Source: Anaspis maculata (lineage: Eukaryota > Arthropoda > Insecta > Coleoptera > Scraptiidae). Taken from it: a stretch of DNA of 64,000 nucleotides. The stretch spans positions 41,957,979-42,021,978 of the forward strand of contig OX421963.1 of NCBI GenBank assembly GCA_949128115.1. Reading direction: 5' to 3'. The notes under the pieces were generated by a model. The model was not told the DNA's origin. It did not search any database and saw only the letters and a program-made list of their open reading frames with translations. The translations under genes and the position numbers were made by a program. Of this stretch, positions 35,017-45,851 are shown piece by piece. Positions within the stretch are counted from its first letter, which is position 1; each line of letters opens with the position of its first letter.

Positions 35017-36619
35017 TAAGAAAATGTGGAATTTCTTACGAAATTGATGTCTCACTCTCAATGGGGTACTTGCCAATGGAATAGATTTAGCTGGAAATAC
35101 TTTTTATTGCTAGCATAAGTGGTAAGGCGACTCTACTGAGAATTTTACAAAAATACCGTCATTTTCTACAGAGAGAAACGAGTTTGAAAAATTCCTTCCA
35201 AAAGCTTCGCGCCAGGACAGGGATTTTGAGTACGGTTGGTCCGACTGTGTGATAATGGAATAATCAAGAATGTCAGGAATGTCACTGTGACAGTGTCATT
35301 TTGAACATGCCCGCAAAATTGGTTTCCTATCGAATAGGGTAGTGACCACCATCCAAAAATATAGAAAAAAATCATACTGATCGAATGTAGAGCCTTAATA
35401 ACAAGACTACGTTTCGTGAAAATTCGAAAAAAAAAGTTCCAAGTGTCTCAAAATCTGCCTTGAAAGTGGCTACTTTTGCGAACGATTTCAAATCTACCGA
35501 GCTGTAAGGCGGGCTGTGACGTTTCAATCTTTTGACAGTAGTGGGGATGACCACACCTCCGTTGCCTGTGTGTCAGTATTGACGTTGACGTTTGCCAGCA
35601 TAACATAACCATTGAAGTCTGATGTAGTCTTGAAATATTCATAAATCATGAAAGATTTTACCAACTTTCCATATTTTCAAGCAAAACAACTAAACAACAC
35701 GAATCACCGCACAGATACACAAAGCGTTAACAATATAACAATCAGCTGTTATGAGCGTTGACGGGTTGACGCTAGTGCTTTTTGTAGTAAGTTCTGTATA
35801 ATGTTGTCAAGCCTGCTTCTCCGCCTATGAAAGATTGCGACGTCATCGCGCCAAATTTGAAATGATCGAAAACTTTCATGAATTTTTTTTACCAAGAAAA
35901 CTTACGAAAAAAAATCTGTTAACTATATAGCGTCACTTATCAAGAAGTGAACTTTAAAAAATAATAATAAAAAAAAAATCGGTCACTACCCTATTCTCTT
36001 ACCATGGGCATTTGGGCAATAAAGTCCAACAAGGTTTTGAGGAAACTGACTCCAGAAGCCTCTTATAATTATGTCTCAGTCGGGATGATTTATTTTCCAG
36101 GGGAAAATCTGGAAGTTCAGCAATAGCACAGGAATAAGAGGTTTGAAATGAACAGTGAGCTTTAATAGGTACGCATCATTAGCATACTATCCAGGATAGG
36201 TAATACTCTAGAACTACAAGAGATCCATGTGGGGAGGACGCGATGGATCTCCAAATAAAATGTGGGGAGCAGGAACACTGTTGTGCGAAATAGAACCAAA
36301 GGTCACGCCAGGTCAGAGCACGGGTGACGAACATGCAGAAAGCTTTTTGGTAGACAGCACTAGAGACTAAAGAAAGAGACTAGTTAGGTTGACCAAGGAA
36401 TAAAGGAAACGGGTAGGTACTTACCGCATAGATCAAAGCCTCGATCAAAGCAGTCAAAGGCAAAAAAAGGGCACAGGAAGAAATAAAACTACGGTCGGCG
36501 GTTTGACGTTGTCAGTCAGACTCAGATTTGAGATGATACGATTTCAAAGTTTGAAGCGGCACGTTATACCCTTGCCAACCCAACGAGGAAAAGAAGCCCT
36601 TTTATGTTCTATATCTAAT
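35017..36619. other. Intergenic, no gene identified
   Basis: Short ORFs only, with no recognised domain and no clear repeat. Its right border is the 5' truncation point of the LINE. Confidence 0.35.
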
Positions 36620-36632
36620 ATATAGAGGGAGG

Positions 36633-38768
36633 CGCGTCACTTTTCGTGATTTCTCGGCTGTTAACCCCGAGCAGTTCCACCGGGACCTGCAGAGCTTGCC
36701 AATTTTTCATGTCTTTGAAGTTGATGATATCAATCGCCAGGTTGAGTTTCTGAACGCATGCCTTCTTGATCTTTTGGACTGTCATTGTCCTTTGAGAACC
36801 GTTAAATGCAAGTCCAATTACAGGCCTTGGCTCACCGATAATTTGAAGTTACTCATGTCATTGCGGGATAAAGCACTGAAGAAGTTCAAAAAAGATGGAA
36901 GGCAAGAGAGTTGGGACTACTATAAGCAACTGCGCAATACCACAAATGCTGCTGTTAAGGCTGAAAAAAAGGGATACATGCAGTATAGACTGAGGTTGGG
37001 TAATTTGAATTCCTCATGGCGAGAGCTTAAAAAACTTGATGTTGCGACGAAACCAAAAGTTTCACTGCCTGACAATTTGAAAGATGTAAATGTTTTAAAT
37101 GATTTTTTTCATCGCTCAGCAGATGCACTGGGTGAAATTAACGATCATGATTCTAATGAGCTGATAGATTTTTATACAAACAATGCTAAGCCTGGAGTAG
37201 TGAGTTCATTTGCATTCTCGGAAGTCGACGAAGACACGGTTTATAGGAAAATCAATTCTATTGGGTCAAATTCGATTGGTATGGATGATATACCTATCCG
37301 TTTAGTGAAGCTGTGCTGTCCTTATATACTGCCTGTAATTACTCATATAGTTAATCGCTGTTTAAAATCTGGAATATTCCCGGACTGTTGGAAGAAAGCT
37401 ATTTTAATTCCCCTACCTAAGAACGGTGCTCCTTCCCAGCTTGATCACTTGAGGCCAATCAGCATTCTTCCGGCAATGTCTAAGATATTGGAAAAAATTA
37501 TGGCTGACCAGCTCAAGGAGTATTTGAATATCCGTAATTTGCTGCCAGCATTTCAATCGGGCTTCAGATCTTCACATAGCTGTACGACTGCCTTGTTGAA
37601 AATAAGTGACGATATTTTTCGGGCAACGGATCGGGGCCGGTTAACGGCGTTGGTGTTGTTGGATTACAGTAAGGCGTTCGATACCATTAGTCATGACATC
37701 TTGCTGGCCATACTGCATTTTTTGGGTTTAGGATCAACGGCTCGACAATTGCTGAAAAGTTATTTGTCTGACAGGTCACAAAGGGTTCGTCTTGATGGTG
37801 TGTTTTCGGGTACAATTTTCGTCTCTCGAGGAGTTCCCCAGGGCTCAATTCTGGGTCCTCTTTTATATTGTATTTATACTTGTTACTTTGAATCCAAGAT
37901 TTCACACTGTAACTATCATTTTTACGCTGATGACACTCAATTGTACCTCTCATTCAAAAAAGATGACTTATGCGATGCGGTCCGGAAGATCAATGCTGAC
38001 GTTGCTGATTTGGCACTTTTCTCCAGGAAGCATGGTTTGACCTTGAATTCGGATAAGACAGTTGTAATGTTGTTTGGCAGCAAGGCTACGCGGATGGCGG
38101 CTGGGGATGGATTGGAAGTGTATCTCGATGGCAGGAAGCTTGATGTTGTCTCGAAGGCGAGAAATTTGGGCGTGCTCTTTGATTCCGACTTAAGATTTTC
38201 AGCACACGTGACCGGTTGCATTCGTTCGGCCTATTGCAATTTAAAACTGTTGTACAATAGTAAAGACTTTCTCAACCGCCGTCTAAGGATTTTGCTGTGT
38301 GACGCTCTGGTACTGTCTAGATTCAGCTTCAGTGACGCGGTTTTCGGCCCTTGTCTGACCGTCGAGGACACTCGGAGGATCCAGGTGGTTCAGAATTCCT
38401 GTTTGCGGTTTATTTTTGGAATTTCTAGGCGTCAGCACATTTCACATAAGCTGGGGGAGATCGGGTGGCTCAACATGGGGAACAGGCGACGTCTCCATGC
38501 GGCGTGTCTTTTTCACAAGACTGTTCTGACACAGCAGCCCGGCTACTTGGCACAGAGATTTGGATTCAGAACGGACGTGCACAATATCGGCGTGAGACGT
38601 AAGGATCTCCTCACAGTGCCATTTCATTCCACGGAGCAATTTAAGCGATGTTTTTCTTATAATATTGTGCACGTTCTTAATTCTACCAAGCTTGGTTACA
38701 GAGCTATGTCAATGCCTGTTTTTAAACGAGAGGTCAAGTCTCAACTATTATCATCTCAGGGAGCGTGA
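36633..38768 (+). CDS. LINE reverse transcriptase, open but N-terminally truncated
   Basis: An open frame of about 712 codons without stops or frameshifts. The N-terminal part, VTFRDFSAVNPEQFHRDL, is the linker after the apurinic endonuclease domain, which is missing. RT motifs follow in order: AILIPLPKNGAP with LRPISILP (about residues 245-275), FQSGFR.SHSC, LVLLDYSKAFDT (the first catalytic Asp region), VPQGSILGPLL, and the FYADD catalytic box (codons at about 37921-37935), then a thumb with SRFSFSDAVFGP. The RT primes first-strand synthesis at a nicked chromosomal target. Because the copy is open it is probably young, but without its endonuclease it cannot act alone. No genuine start codon exists, since the true one lay upstream of the truncation. 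Confidence 0.92.
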   Translation, partial: RVTFRDFSAVNPEQFHRDLQSLPIFHVFEVDDINRQVEFLNACLLDLLDCHCPLRTVKCKSNYRPWLTDNLKLLMSLRDKALKKFKKDGRQESWDYYKQLRNTTNAAVKAEKKGYMQYRLRLGNLNSSWRELKKLDVATKPKVSLPDNLKDVNVLNDFFHRSADALGEINDHDSNELIDFYTNNAKPGVVSSFAFSEVDEDTVYRKINSIGSNSIGMDDIPIRLVKLCCPYILPVITHIVNRCLKSGIFPDCWKKAILIPLPKNGAPSQLDHLRPISILPAMSKILEKIMADQLKEYLNIRNLLPAFQSGFRSSHSCTTALLKISDDIFRATDRGRLTALVLLDYSKAFDTISHDILLAILHFLGLGSTARQLLKSYLSDRSQRVRLDGVFSGTIFVSRGVPQGSILGPLLYCIYTCYFESKISHCNYHFYADDTQLYLSFKKDDLCDAVRKINADVADLALFSRKHGLTLNSDKTVVMLFGSKATRMAAGDGLEVYLDGRKLDVVSKARNLGVLFDSDLRFSAHVTGCIRSAYCNLKLLYNSKDFLNRRLRILLCDALVLSRFSFSDAVFGPCLTVEDTRRIQVVQNSCLRFIFGISRRQHISHKLGEIGWLNMGNRRRLHAACLFHKTVLTQQPGYLAQRFGFRTDVHNIGVRRKDLLTVPFHSTEQFKRCFSYNIVHVLNSTKLGYRAMSMPVFKREVKSQLLSSQGA

Positions 38769-39002
38769 GAGGTTCTGCAGTTATTGTATTTCATTATGAG
38801 TTTTATTACTTTGCCAGTGAATATCTTTCCGTTGCCAGTAAACATGTAACTTGCCAGTAGAGGTGTATCGTACCTACTGTATAAAGTGTGAATCGATGAT
38901 GTAAATTATTTCAAAGTGTCGTTAATAGTAGAATTGGGAAAAATTGGGGTTGTGTCAAGAAATTGTTGTACTTTTTTTTTTTTTTGGCAAAAAATGAACC
39001 AA

Positions 39003-39056
39003 GGGCTGTCGTGGAAGATCAACTTCCTGGTGTACAGGAAAGTTGAACGACAGCCC
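39003..39056 (+). other. 3'UTR hairpin of the LINE
   Basis: GGGCTGTCGT (39003-39012) pairs perfectly with ACGACAGCCC (39047-39056). Inside it TCAACTTCCTG (39019-39029) pairs with CAGGAAAGTTGA (39035-39046) with one bulged A, leaving a 5-nt loop. In several LINE groups the RT recognises a 3' stem-loop in the RNA; this is the obvious candidate here, about 75 nt before the (TTA)n tail. Confidence 0.7.
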
Positions 39057-39155
39057 ATTTGCTTGCTGCATATTTTTTTGTAAGGATATATTTCCATTGT
39101 ATGTATTTATTTTGGTAAGCAAATAAACAGTATTATTATTATTATTATTATTATT

Positions 39156-39177
39156 ATATTTGTGACGTCACAAATAT
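39156..39177. other. 22-bp perfect palindrome with CRE-like centre
   Basis: A perfect inverted repeat centred on TGACGTCA, extending outward through TTTG/CAAA and ATA/TAT. It abuts the end of the (TTA)n tail. It could be a bZIP/CREB-type site or simply target DNA. Confidence 0.5.
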
Positions 39178-39402
39178 ATTTTTTAAACACGCATTGCGGC
39201 CACAATTTTGGGAATTTGAGAAAAAGAAAAAATACGGGTGCATTATTTTTCACCACACTATCGATTAAGCCAATAAAAAAAAAATTAGGCAAGTACCCCA
39301 TTTGAACACGTAATGCGGCATCAATTTTCATTGACTTGCTGCTCCTGCGCAGCATTGCAACTTCGCATTTTCTATGTTCTTCCGAATTTTCATGCTCTTT
39401 GC

Positions 39403-39723
39403 CTATGTTTTTCCAGTCTTGATAGACAGTCTACAAGAAGCACAAAATACTGACGCTTTACTGACAAAATAATTCAGATAATAACGGTTGGTTTTCTCCC
39501 CATTAGGTAAAACACGTTGAAAAACAGTCTTTGATATTGTACGTGCTTTGTCAGGATACTGTCTAGTGGAATTCGTGAAATCGGCATCAAGATTTTGCTT
39601 TATACCACGTTCTAACAGAACACCAATAGTGGTATCAGAGAAAAGCTCCAGGATCACTAATAACGTGGGCCACTTCAGGGGAAATTGAATCGCCATGTTG
39701 ATTATGATTACCAGAACTAACAC
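39403..39723 (-). pseudogene. hAT transposase N-terminal zinc-finger fragment
   Basis: The minus-strand frame contains RQYPDKARTISKTVFQRVL, then NGEKTNRYYLNYFVSKASVFCASC. This matches the pattern of the TTF-type finger at the N-terminus of many hAT/ZMYM-like transposases (YP..R.F...W/F....NGE...R..L.YS.....FC..C). The frame stops soon after the second cysteine region and no dimerisation domain follows, so it is a relic. Confidence 0.5.
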
Positions 39724-40006
39724 TACTTGAGCTAGCAGCTTCTTCAGTAGTCTTCATCTCATTAGATGGATCGTGCATTAGATTCATGAACTTCTTGAGC
39801 CTCTACAAAAGTTACACTTCTATAGGACAGATCCAAATCTACTGCTATAATTTAGCTTTGTATACTTACCATGATCTGCATGATCCCCATTATCGCTAGC
39901 TTGAGTTGTGGTTGCAGGTTTCTTGAGAAATAAGTTTGTCAAGTTTAGCCGTTTTTTCAAGTACGGCATTTTGTTTATCTTTTTTGATCTTTGCCAGGCG
40001 CCTATA
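39724..40006. other. Spacer, no gene
   Basis: Nothing recognised; possibly the eroded 5' flank of the hAT relic. Confidence 0.35.
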
Positions 40007-41087
40007 CCGGGTGATCATTTGAAAACTATCCACCTGCAATATCTCCCGATTCCTAGTGCAAATGTCTTTGAGCAAAAACAGGTCGATTTTTATATCGAGG
40101 GGGACATCTAAAACATACATTGGAGAATTTATATCTCAAGCCCCCTCGCCCCCACTCACCCCAACTTTAAAATTTCAAATAACACCACCTACCTTGCGAT
40201 ACATCAAATTAAAGAGAATTTAATTCTCTTTCTAAAATAAATATTTTTAAATTTTTCAACCCCACCCCCTGTTCTTCCTAAAATTCTCTGAGTGTCCAAG
40301 TTAATATTCTTGACCTCCATTTCCCTTCAATACAGTAAACGTCATCCTGCACAGCATCGAAAGAGAAAATTTTCTATAAAAAAAGTGCCACCCAAATTTA
40401 CCCCTTCGCTCCCCCCACCTGACCTCAAAAATTTAAAATGTCAATACCTACTTTGTAATACATCAAATTAAAGGAAATTGAATTCTCTCCCTGAAGAAGA
40501 TTTTTTCACAATTTTTCAAGCCCCCCATTGCCCCTCTAGAATACTCTAAATAGCCAATTTATTGGGGGAGGAGTAGAAAATTTCAAAAAAATTCTTTTCG
40601 GAAAAAGAATCCAATTCCCTTCAATTTGATGTGCCACAAAGTAGGTGGTGTTTTGTTAAATTCGGGAGTTGAGGTGGGGGAGAGCAAAGGGGTGAATTTA
40701 GGTAGCACTTTTTCCACCTAAATTTTTTTTCTTCGATGCTATCTAAAATGACGCCAACTAAATTGAAAAAAAAATGAGGGGTCCAGAATATAAAATGGGA
40801 CAGTCAGAGATATTTTAGAGAAAAGGGGGTGGAGTTGAAAATTTTGAAAATATTTTTTTCAGAAAGAAAATTTAATTTCCTTCAATTTGATGTATCGCAA
40901 GGTAGGTAGTGTCATTTGAAATATCAAAGTTGGGGTGAGTGGGGGCGAGGGGGATGAATATAGAAATTTGCCAATGTATGTTTTGGATGTCCCTCTCGAT
41001 ATAAAAATTGACCTGTTTTTGCTCGAAAAAATATTCACTAGGAATCGGGAGTTATTGCAGGTGGATAGTTTTCAAATGATCACCCGG
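40007..41087. mobile_element. Palindromic MITE, CCGGGTGATCA type, copy 2
   Basis: Near-perfect ends TA-CCGGGTGATCATTTGAAAAC and complement-TA. The arms hold CTATCCACCTGCAATA, CTCCCGATTCCTAG, TTTTTATATCGAGGG, GACATCYAAAACATACATTG and CCCC-rich blocks, with repeated ATTTGATGTATCGCAAAGTAG and CATCAAATTAAA words. The best-preserved copy of the family. Confidence 0.88.
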
Positions 41088-42103
41088 TATATTCAGCGCC
41101 ACTTGATCGCTTTCGGCCGCCGCTTATGTTCAAGCATTCAAAATTCAAATTGGATAATTTGATGTAGGTTACTTGCAAGCAAAATGTCAATATTACCGCT
41201 GATTATTGTTGCTGTTGCTGAACACTACGCCGCGCCGCGCCGCTTCCTCCGTCGGTAAGCTAGCGACATGAGCGAATATAAAATTTTGCCGCCCTAGACC
41301 TGGGCCTCGTTGGCCTAGGCGTTAATCCGGCACTGGTCCAGGGAGGCTCAACTTCACTCGGAAACTGGAGTTTTACATCGTTACCATGTTCAGGGGCTTA
41401 AACTTTCAAATAAAATATGTTTCACATCTAAAATTCTGATGAAATTCTGACGAAATTCAACGTACGAAAAACAGGCAGTGACAACCACTCAAAAAAGTGC
41501 AGCCTTGTTGGCCCCACACCTAATATTCGGGTTGTGTTAAGAGTAAAATTGTCCTGGACTGTTGTACAAACAATCTTGTTCAGTGTCAACATCCGTTCAT
41601 CAAAAGCTACTTGATCTCGCGGGGCCAACAACGCAAATCTGTAACATTCAACATAAAAATTTATATCTCCAATGTTAGGTAATTCCAAAACCGTTTTAAG
41701 ATAATACACCACACTTCATGATTTTTGTATTAGAATACATAAAAAAATATTTTTTAGCAAATGGGGGTACGATGAAGTCGGTGCAATTTTGCACCAAGTT
41801 ACGTATCACCCTGTAGAAATGTTACATGAAATTTTTTAACATTAACCTCCAGGATAGGTTACGGAAACATTAGGCTTATCAACACAAGAAACAAAATGAA
41901 AATCGGATTAGGCAATCGGAAGTTATTGGTCTTTGAAGTCGAACCATTTTTCCGATACCGACAACTTCGTTGTCCAGCAGTTTATTCAATGCACGATCAT
42001 GATTGGCCGCCATTTTGGGCTAATTTGACTGAACTAAATGGCAAATTCTCAACTACAATTGGCGATTTCTCATTTACAATTCAAGTCTTCGAAAAATTAT
42101 ATA
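41088..42103. other. Intergenic with a lone hAT-type terminus
   Basis: At about 41296-41335 the complement reads CAGTGCCGGATTAACGCC, a typical hAT MITE end, without a partner in the window. A mariner-like end, ATCACCCTGTA, lies at about 41806. The minus-strand frame 41428-41712 (94 residues) has no recognised domain. Confidence 0.4.
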
Positions 42104-43171
42104 CAGGGTGGCCCAACGAAAACAGAACAGAGGGGTTTTCGGACATTTCACCTCATTTTTTTGAAAAAAGCTCAGACAGGTCGATTTTTATATCGAGGGG
42201 GACATCTGAAACATACATTGACAAATTTCTATCTTCAGTCCCCTCACCCTTCAGAATTTCGAATTGCACCATCTACTTTGCGATACATCAAATCAAAGAG
42301 AATAAAATTACCTTTCTGAAAAAAATATTTTCAAAATTTTTAACCCCACCCCCCCCTCATCTTCCTAAATTTCTCTGACTGTCCCATTTTCTTCTCTAGA
42401 TCCTTCAATTCTCTTCAATTTAACTAGCGTCATCTTAAATAGCATCTAAGGAGAAAATTTTCAGTGGAAAAAAGTACTACCCAAATTCACCCCTTTCCTC
42501 TTCCCCACCCCAACTTGAAAATTTAACAGACACCACCTACTTTGTAATACATCGAATTAAAGGGAATTGATTTCTTTTTCTGGAAACAATTTTTTTCAAA
42601 TTTTCAACCCCTCCCCTAATAAATTGAACATTCGGAGTATTTTAGGGGGAAAATGGCTTTTTGAAAATTCTGAAAATATTTTATTCAGGAAGAGAATTCA
42701 ATTCCCTTTAATTTGATGTATCACAAAGTAGGAAGTGTCATTTTAGATTTTGAAGTTGGGGTGGGGGAGTGAGAGGTGAATTTGGGTGGCACTTTTTACA
42801 CAGAATTTTTTTTTCCTTGATGCTGTGCAGGATGACGTTGACTGTACTGAGGAGAGTTAAGACGTCAAGAATATTACATTGGAAACTCAGACAATTTTAG
42901 GAAGAAGGGGGGTGGAGTTGGAAATTATAGAAATATTTTATTCAGAAAGAGAATTTAATTCTCTTCAATTTGATGTATCGCAAGGTTGGTGGTGTCATTT
43001 TAAACTTAAAAATTGGGGTGGGTGGGGTTGAGGGGGCTAAAGATAGAAATTCGCCAATGTTTGTTTCAGATGTCCCCCTTGGTATAAAAATCGACCTGTC
43101 CGAGCTTTTTCAAAAAAATAAGGTAAAATGCCCCAAAAACCCCTCTGTTCTGTTTTCGTTGGGCCACCCTG
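42104..43171. mobile_element. Palindromic MITE, CAGGGTGGCCCAACG ends, core shared with copies 1-2
   Basis: Ends TA-CAGGGTGGCCCAACGAAAAC and complement-TA. Inward of about 75 bp on each side the sequence changes to the same core as 14556-15363 and 40007-41087 (GACAGGTCGATTTTTATATCG and GGGGACATCTGAAACATACATTG). It therefore has the family core with different termini. Confidence 0.85.
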
Positions 43172-43173
43172 TA

Positions 43174-43609
43174 TCTTTATCCTGAAATTCACTTTGTATT
43201 CTAGTGAACTACACTTGAACTACATTTCTCAAATTTGAAATACAATTGCGGTGTTTTCTCATATACAGTTGAAAATGGTGTAGTTTTGCTTTGGGCATGA
43301 CACAGAACTGAAGCGAAAGAGCTTCTTGACTTTTTGACAATGATTTTGGCTGGAATTGCCACTATAGAATTAAAGATCGATCGCAAGATTCGCAAGTTCT
43401 TTATTTCCTCCTCAAGCGAGGCTCGTAAATGTAAATCTGTAAAGTACCTGTTCACAGAAGCAGTAACTTGTTTCTGAATTGCTTTCCTTTAAATTTTTTG
43501 ACATTTTTGGATATGAATTATTGTTTCAGGTAAGCAGTGAACAAATTCATTTTTTTTTTGTTTTTCCAACTTTTTTGTTAGTCGAACTAGAATAAAAATT
43601 ACCTGGCGC
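43174..43609. other. Spacer, no gene
   Basis: AT-rich sequence with short ORFs of no recognised type. Confidence 0.35.
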
Positions 43610-43984
43610 TCAAGGGCCTCCAACGGGGCTCCTGGCCTCGATCACCTTCTGAACCACCCTCTCGGCGGCATTGCGAACCTCAAAATCTAAATTGACTGGA
43701 CCAAGAAAAAGCGACAACTTTGGTATGAAGTGATCCCTATCATCTACCCCATCATAATAGTCCTTATCGAGTGACCTTGTAAAAATTTTTAGTTCAGCAC
43801 CGTAGGCCCGCTTTTTCATCTGATGTGAAACTGCCATGTCTAAAAGTTGAGTTATGTTGCCTGTCAAGTTGACATCAAAACGTTGAAGTCTTTGAAAAAT
43901 CGAACGTGTCACGTACGGTAATGCGACTCGAGGCCGCAGAAACATGTTACCGTTGTTCAGAGCGTTTAGACACCAAAACCGCAC
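43610..43984 (-). CDS. Unidentified 124-residue ORF, possible exon
   Basis: A minus-strand frame with balanced, non-repetitive amino-acid composition (for example RLQRFDVNLTGNITQLLDM, AYGAELKIFTRSLDKDYYDG, KLSLFLGPVNLDFEVRNAA). Unlike most ORFs here it does not sit in a detectable repeat, and its base composition is more GC-rich than its flanks. A GT-containing CAG/GTAATT donor-like site lies just past the stop on the same strand (about 43603), so the true exon could use another frame. The opposite-strand frame 43906-44187 overlaps its 5' end. No family recognised; it may be a host exon or a transposon fragment. Confidence 0.3.
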   Translation of the reverse strand: MRFWCLNALNNGNMFLRPRVALPYVTRSIFQRLQRFDVNLTGNITQLLDMAVSHQMKKRAYGAELKIFTRSLDKDYYDGVDDRDHFIPKLSLFLGPVNLDFEVRNAAERVVQKVIEARSPVGGP

Positions 43985-44299
43985 GGGCCTTCTTCGCGAA
44001 TTTCACAGCATTCGGGGTTCGTAAATTCTGCTGCAAGTGCCGACCTGCCGCGATATTCCTTGCGGCATATAAAAAAAAATTGTACAACTACCTCCATTCT
44101 TTAGGGGTTGACGCTCCTTTTTGGCTGAGGCAGGCCAAAGGGTCAGTGCTTTCATTGCGATACTTTTTCCGAGGGAAAATCATTTAAGAAATACTTATTA
44201 TTGTCAAAAATCGCAGTGACAGTGACACCACTGACACCTGCCCGAATAGGAATCCTCAGGTTCGTCGAAGGGATCATCAGCCCCGTAAATTTTGTGAGC

Positions 44300-45111
44300 A
44301 ATGTCGGCTAATAAGGGAAACACATATAGGTAACATTCTTACCTCTTTCATTTTTACGACCTAGTCCAGCAGTCCAGTTCGCCAGCTCGATAGGTGCGTT
44401 TCTGTGGGCGCGTTCGGCCTGAAAATGTGTTAGTGATGTTTCTCATCCCCGTTGTTTTTCCAGGGTGCTGGGGGCTAATGCTTCCTCGAAGCGAACCCAT
44501 CTATCACTGGTCGTTAATATGCAAAGTACACACACACGTCCGTGTCGATCTGATAGAGCCGACAGAGACAGATAAAAGGGCCCGTCATCCCCCGCGGCCC
44601 TTCTTTCACTAACCACAATCAAATCATGGCCAAAATGCGCCCATAATAGGCAATTCGGGAATGCGGGCAATATCGAAATTGAAGAATAACGAGCTTCTAA
44701 AAATAACGACCATTAGGAACGCCTGATGCACTGCAACCCATTCATCATTTCAATTCAGATATAGTTTGTGGCCTCGTCGGCTCGCTGGTATGCTGCTTGC
44801 TTGTTGTGTGTTGCCCCGCCGCTTCACAGAGCTCGCCTCGTACAAAAGTTAGTGTTAATCAGTCGTCCGTCGTTCGGTACTGAGTACGCCAGGCTCACCT
44901 TCTCTCGGCCAATCCGCCAAGTGTTTTTCTAACCTCAAAAAGTTACGCTCCTCGCTCTTGAAACTTTCGGGCCGCGATTTTCTCCGGGATCATCGGGACC
45001 GTCTTCCAGGATGCGACCTGATGTTCATACCGCTGACGTTTACGTTTGAAGTAGCCAGTGCTGTTGTTGTTGTTGTTGTTGTGGTTTTGTAACTGTTTTC
45101 TTGCCATCACC
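44300..45111 (+). promoter_or_regulatory. GC-richer candidate promoter and 5'UTR
   Basis: CpG-containing words are much denser here than in the rest of the window (CCGCGGCCC, CTCGTCGGCTCGC, CAGTCGTCCGTCGTTCGG). An arthropod-type initiator, TTAATCAGTCG, occurs at about 44855-44865, roughly 250 bp upstream of the strong-Kozak ATG at 45112. Two short upstream ORFs begin at ATGs 45011 and 45021 and end before the main ATG; a (TTG)n run lies at 45060-45080. Promoter assignment is inference. Confidence 0.35.
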
Positions 45112-45199
45112 ATGGCAATACTACCTGTTGTAGCCAACGTGATGCAAATTCGCACGGTCGTGTTGGTGTTGGTTTTCTTCGCACTGCAAAAAATCATAT
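45112..45199 (+). CDS. Candidate first exon encoding a signal peptide
   Basis: The ATG sits in a strong context (CATCACCATGG). It encodes 29 residues with a basic turn (MQIR) followed by a hydrophobic core, TVVLVLVFFALQKII, ending at a consensus splice donor, T|GTGAGT, at 45200. Without splicing the frame continues through a less plausible hydrophobic and cysteine-rich run. The combination of Kozak ATG, signal peptide, phase-1 donor and GC-rich upstream region is typical of a secreted or membrane protein's first exon. No partner exon is recognisable in the window, so it may lie far downstream. The alternative is chance. Confidence 0.45.
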
Positions 45200-45851
45200 G
45201 TGAGTCGGTTTTTTTAGTATTTCTCTTATTAATTCCGATAGTTGGTCAAACATTCCGCAATCTGTCGAGGCTGTCAGCGAGATGTTTGGCTGCTGTCACC
45301 GTGTGCGAGTGTTGTTGTATACCTACCTTTCGTCAAATTACAAAAACAAACAAGCCGCCCGTGTGATGTGACATTTGCGCTGCAATGGTTGACCTCTACA
45401 TGTTTGCCGTGGTCAGAGTGTTTCGAGACCGGCCCGGACTCCCGGAGCGGGATTTCGGAATTTAGCCTTTTCGATTTGAACTTGACAGATTACCCAATAG
45501 AGTATTTTCCAGGAAATGAACGCTTTGAATAAATTTAAATGTAACAATATATTGTCGAGCTCGAGCTCTATCTCATTTTTATTTTAAATAGACAATACTT
45601 AAGTTGTATAGGTAGGTACCTATTTGATGACTTGGTTCTACAGCAACCTTTTCTACCTAATTATTGTAAGTTATGTATGGTCCTTCGAACTTGAAATTCT
45701 GATCTCCAGATTTTATTCACTGCTGTACTCTTTTACCTCGTCTTTACGTTAAAATCCAAGAGTATGGGTCAAAAATGGTACTAACGTTACTTTTTATTTT
45801 AAACTTGAAATATTAAATAACATGAAAGAATAATTGAAAAAAAATTGAGCA
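45200..45851. other. Putative first intron start, no exon seen
   Basis: Follows the donor at 45200. GC content stays raised to about 45480, then drops. No second exon was recognised. Confidence 0.3.

Larger units (their letters stand above)
36620..39158 (+). mobile_element. 5'-truncated non-LTR retrotransposon (CR1-group LINE)
   Basis: The element enters abruptly in the region linking endonuclease and reverse transcriptase, runs through a complete RT ORF, a ~360-bp 3'UTR containing a strong hairpin, and ends in a (TTA)n tail (39131-39158) instead of poly(A). 5' truncation and a microsatellite tail are typical of CR1/Rex/Daphne-type LINEs. The exact 5' joint (about 36610-36635) and the target duplication could not be fixed by eye. 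Confidence 0.85.

Noticed and set aside
41428..41460. CTGATGA followed by GAAA near 41430
   Set aside because: The intervening bases cannot form stem II and there is no stem I complementarity.
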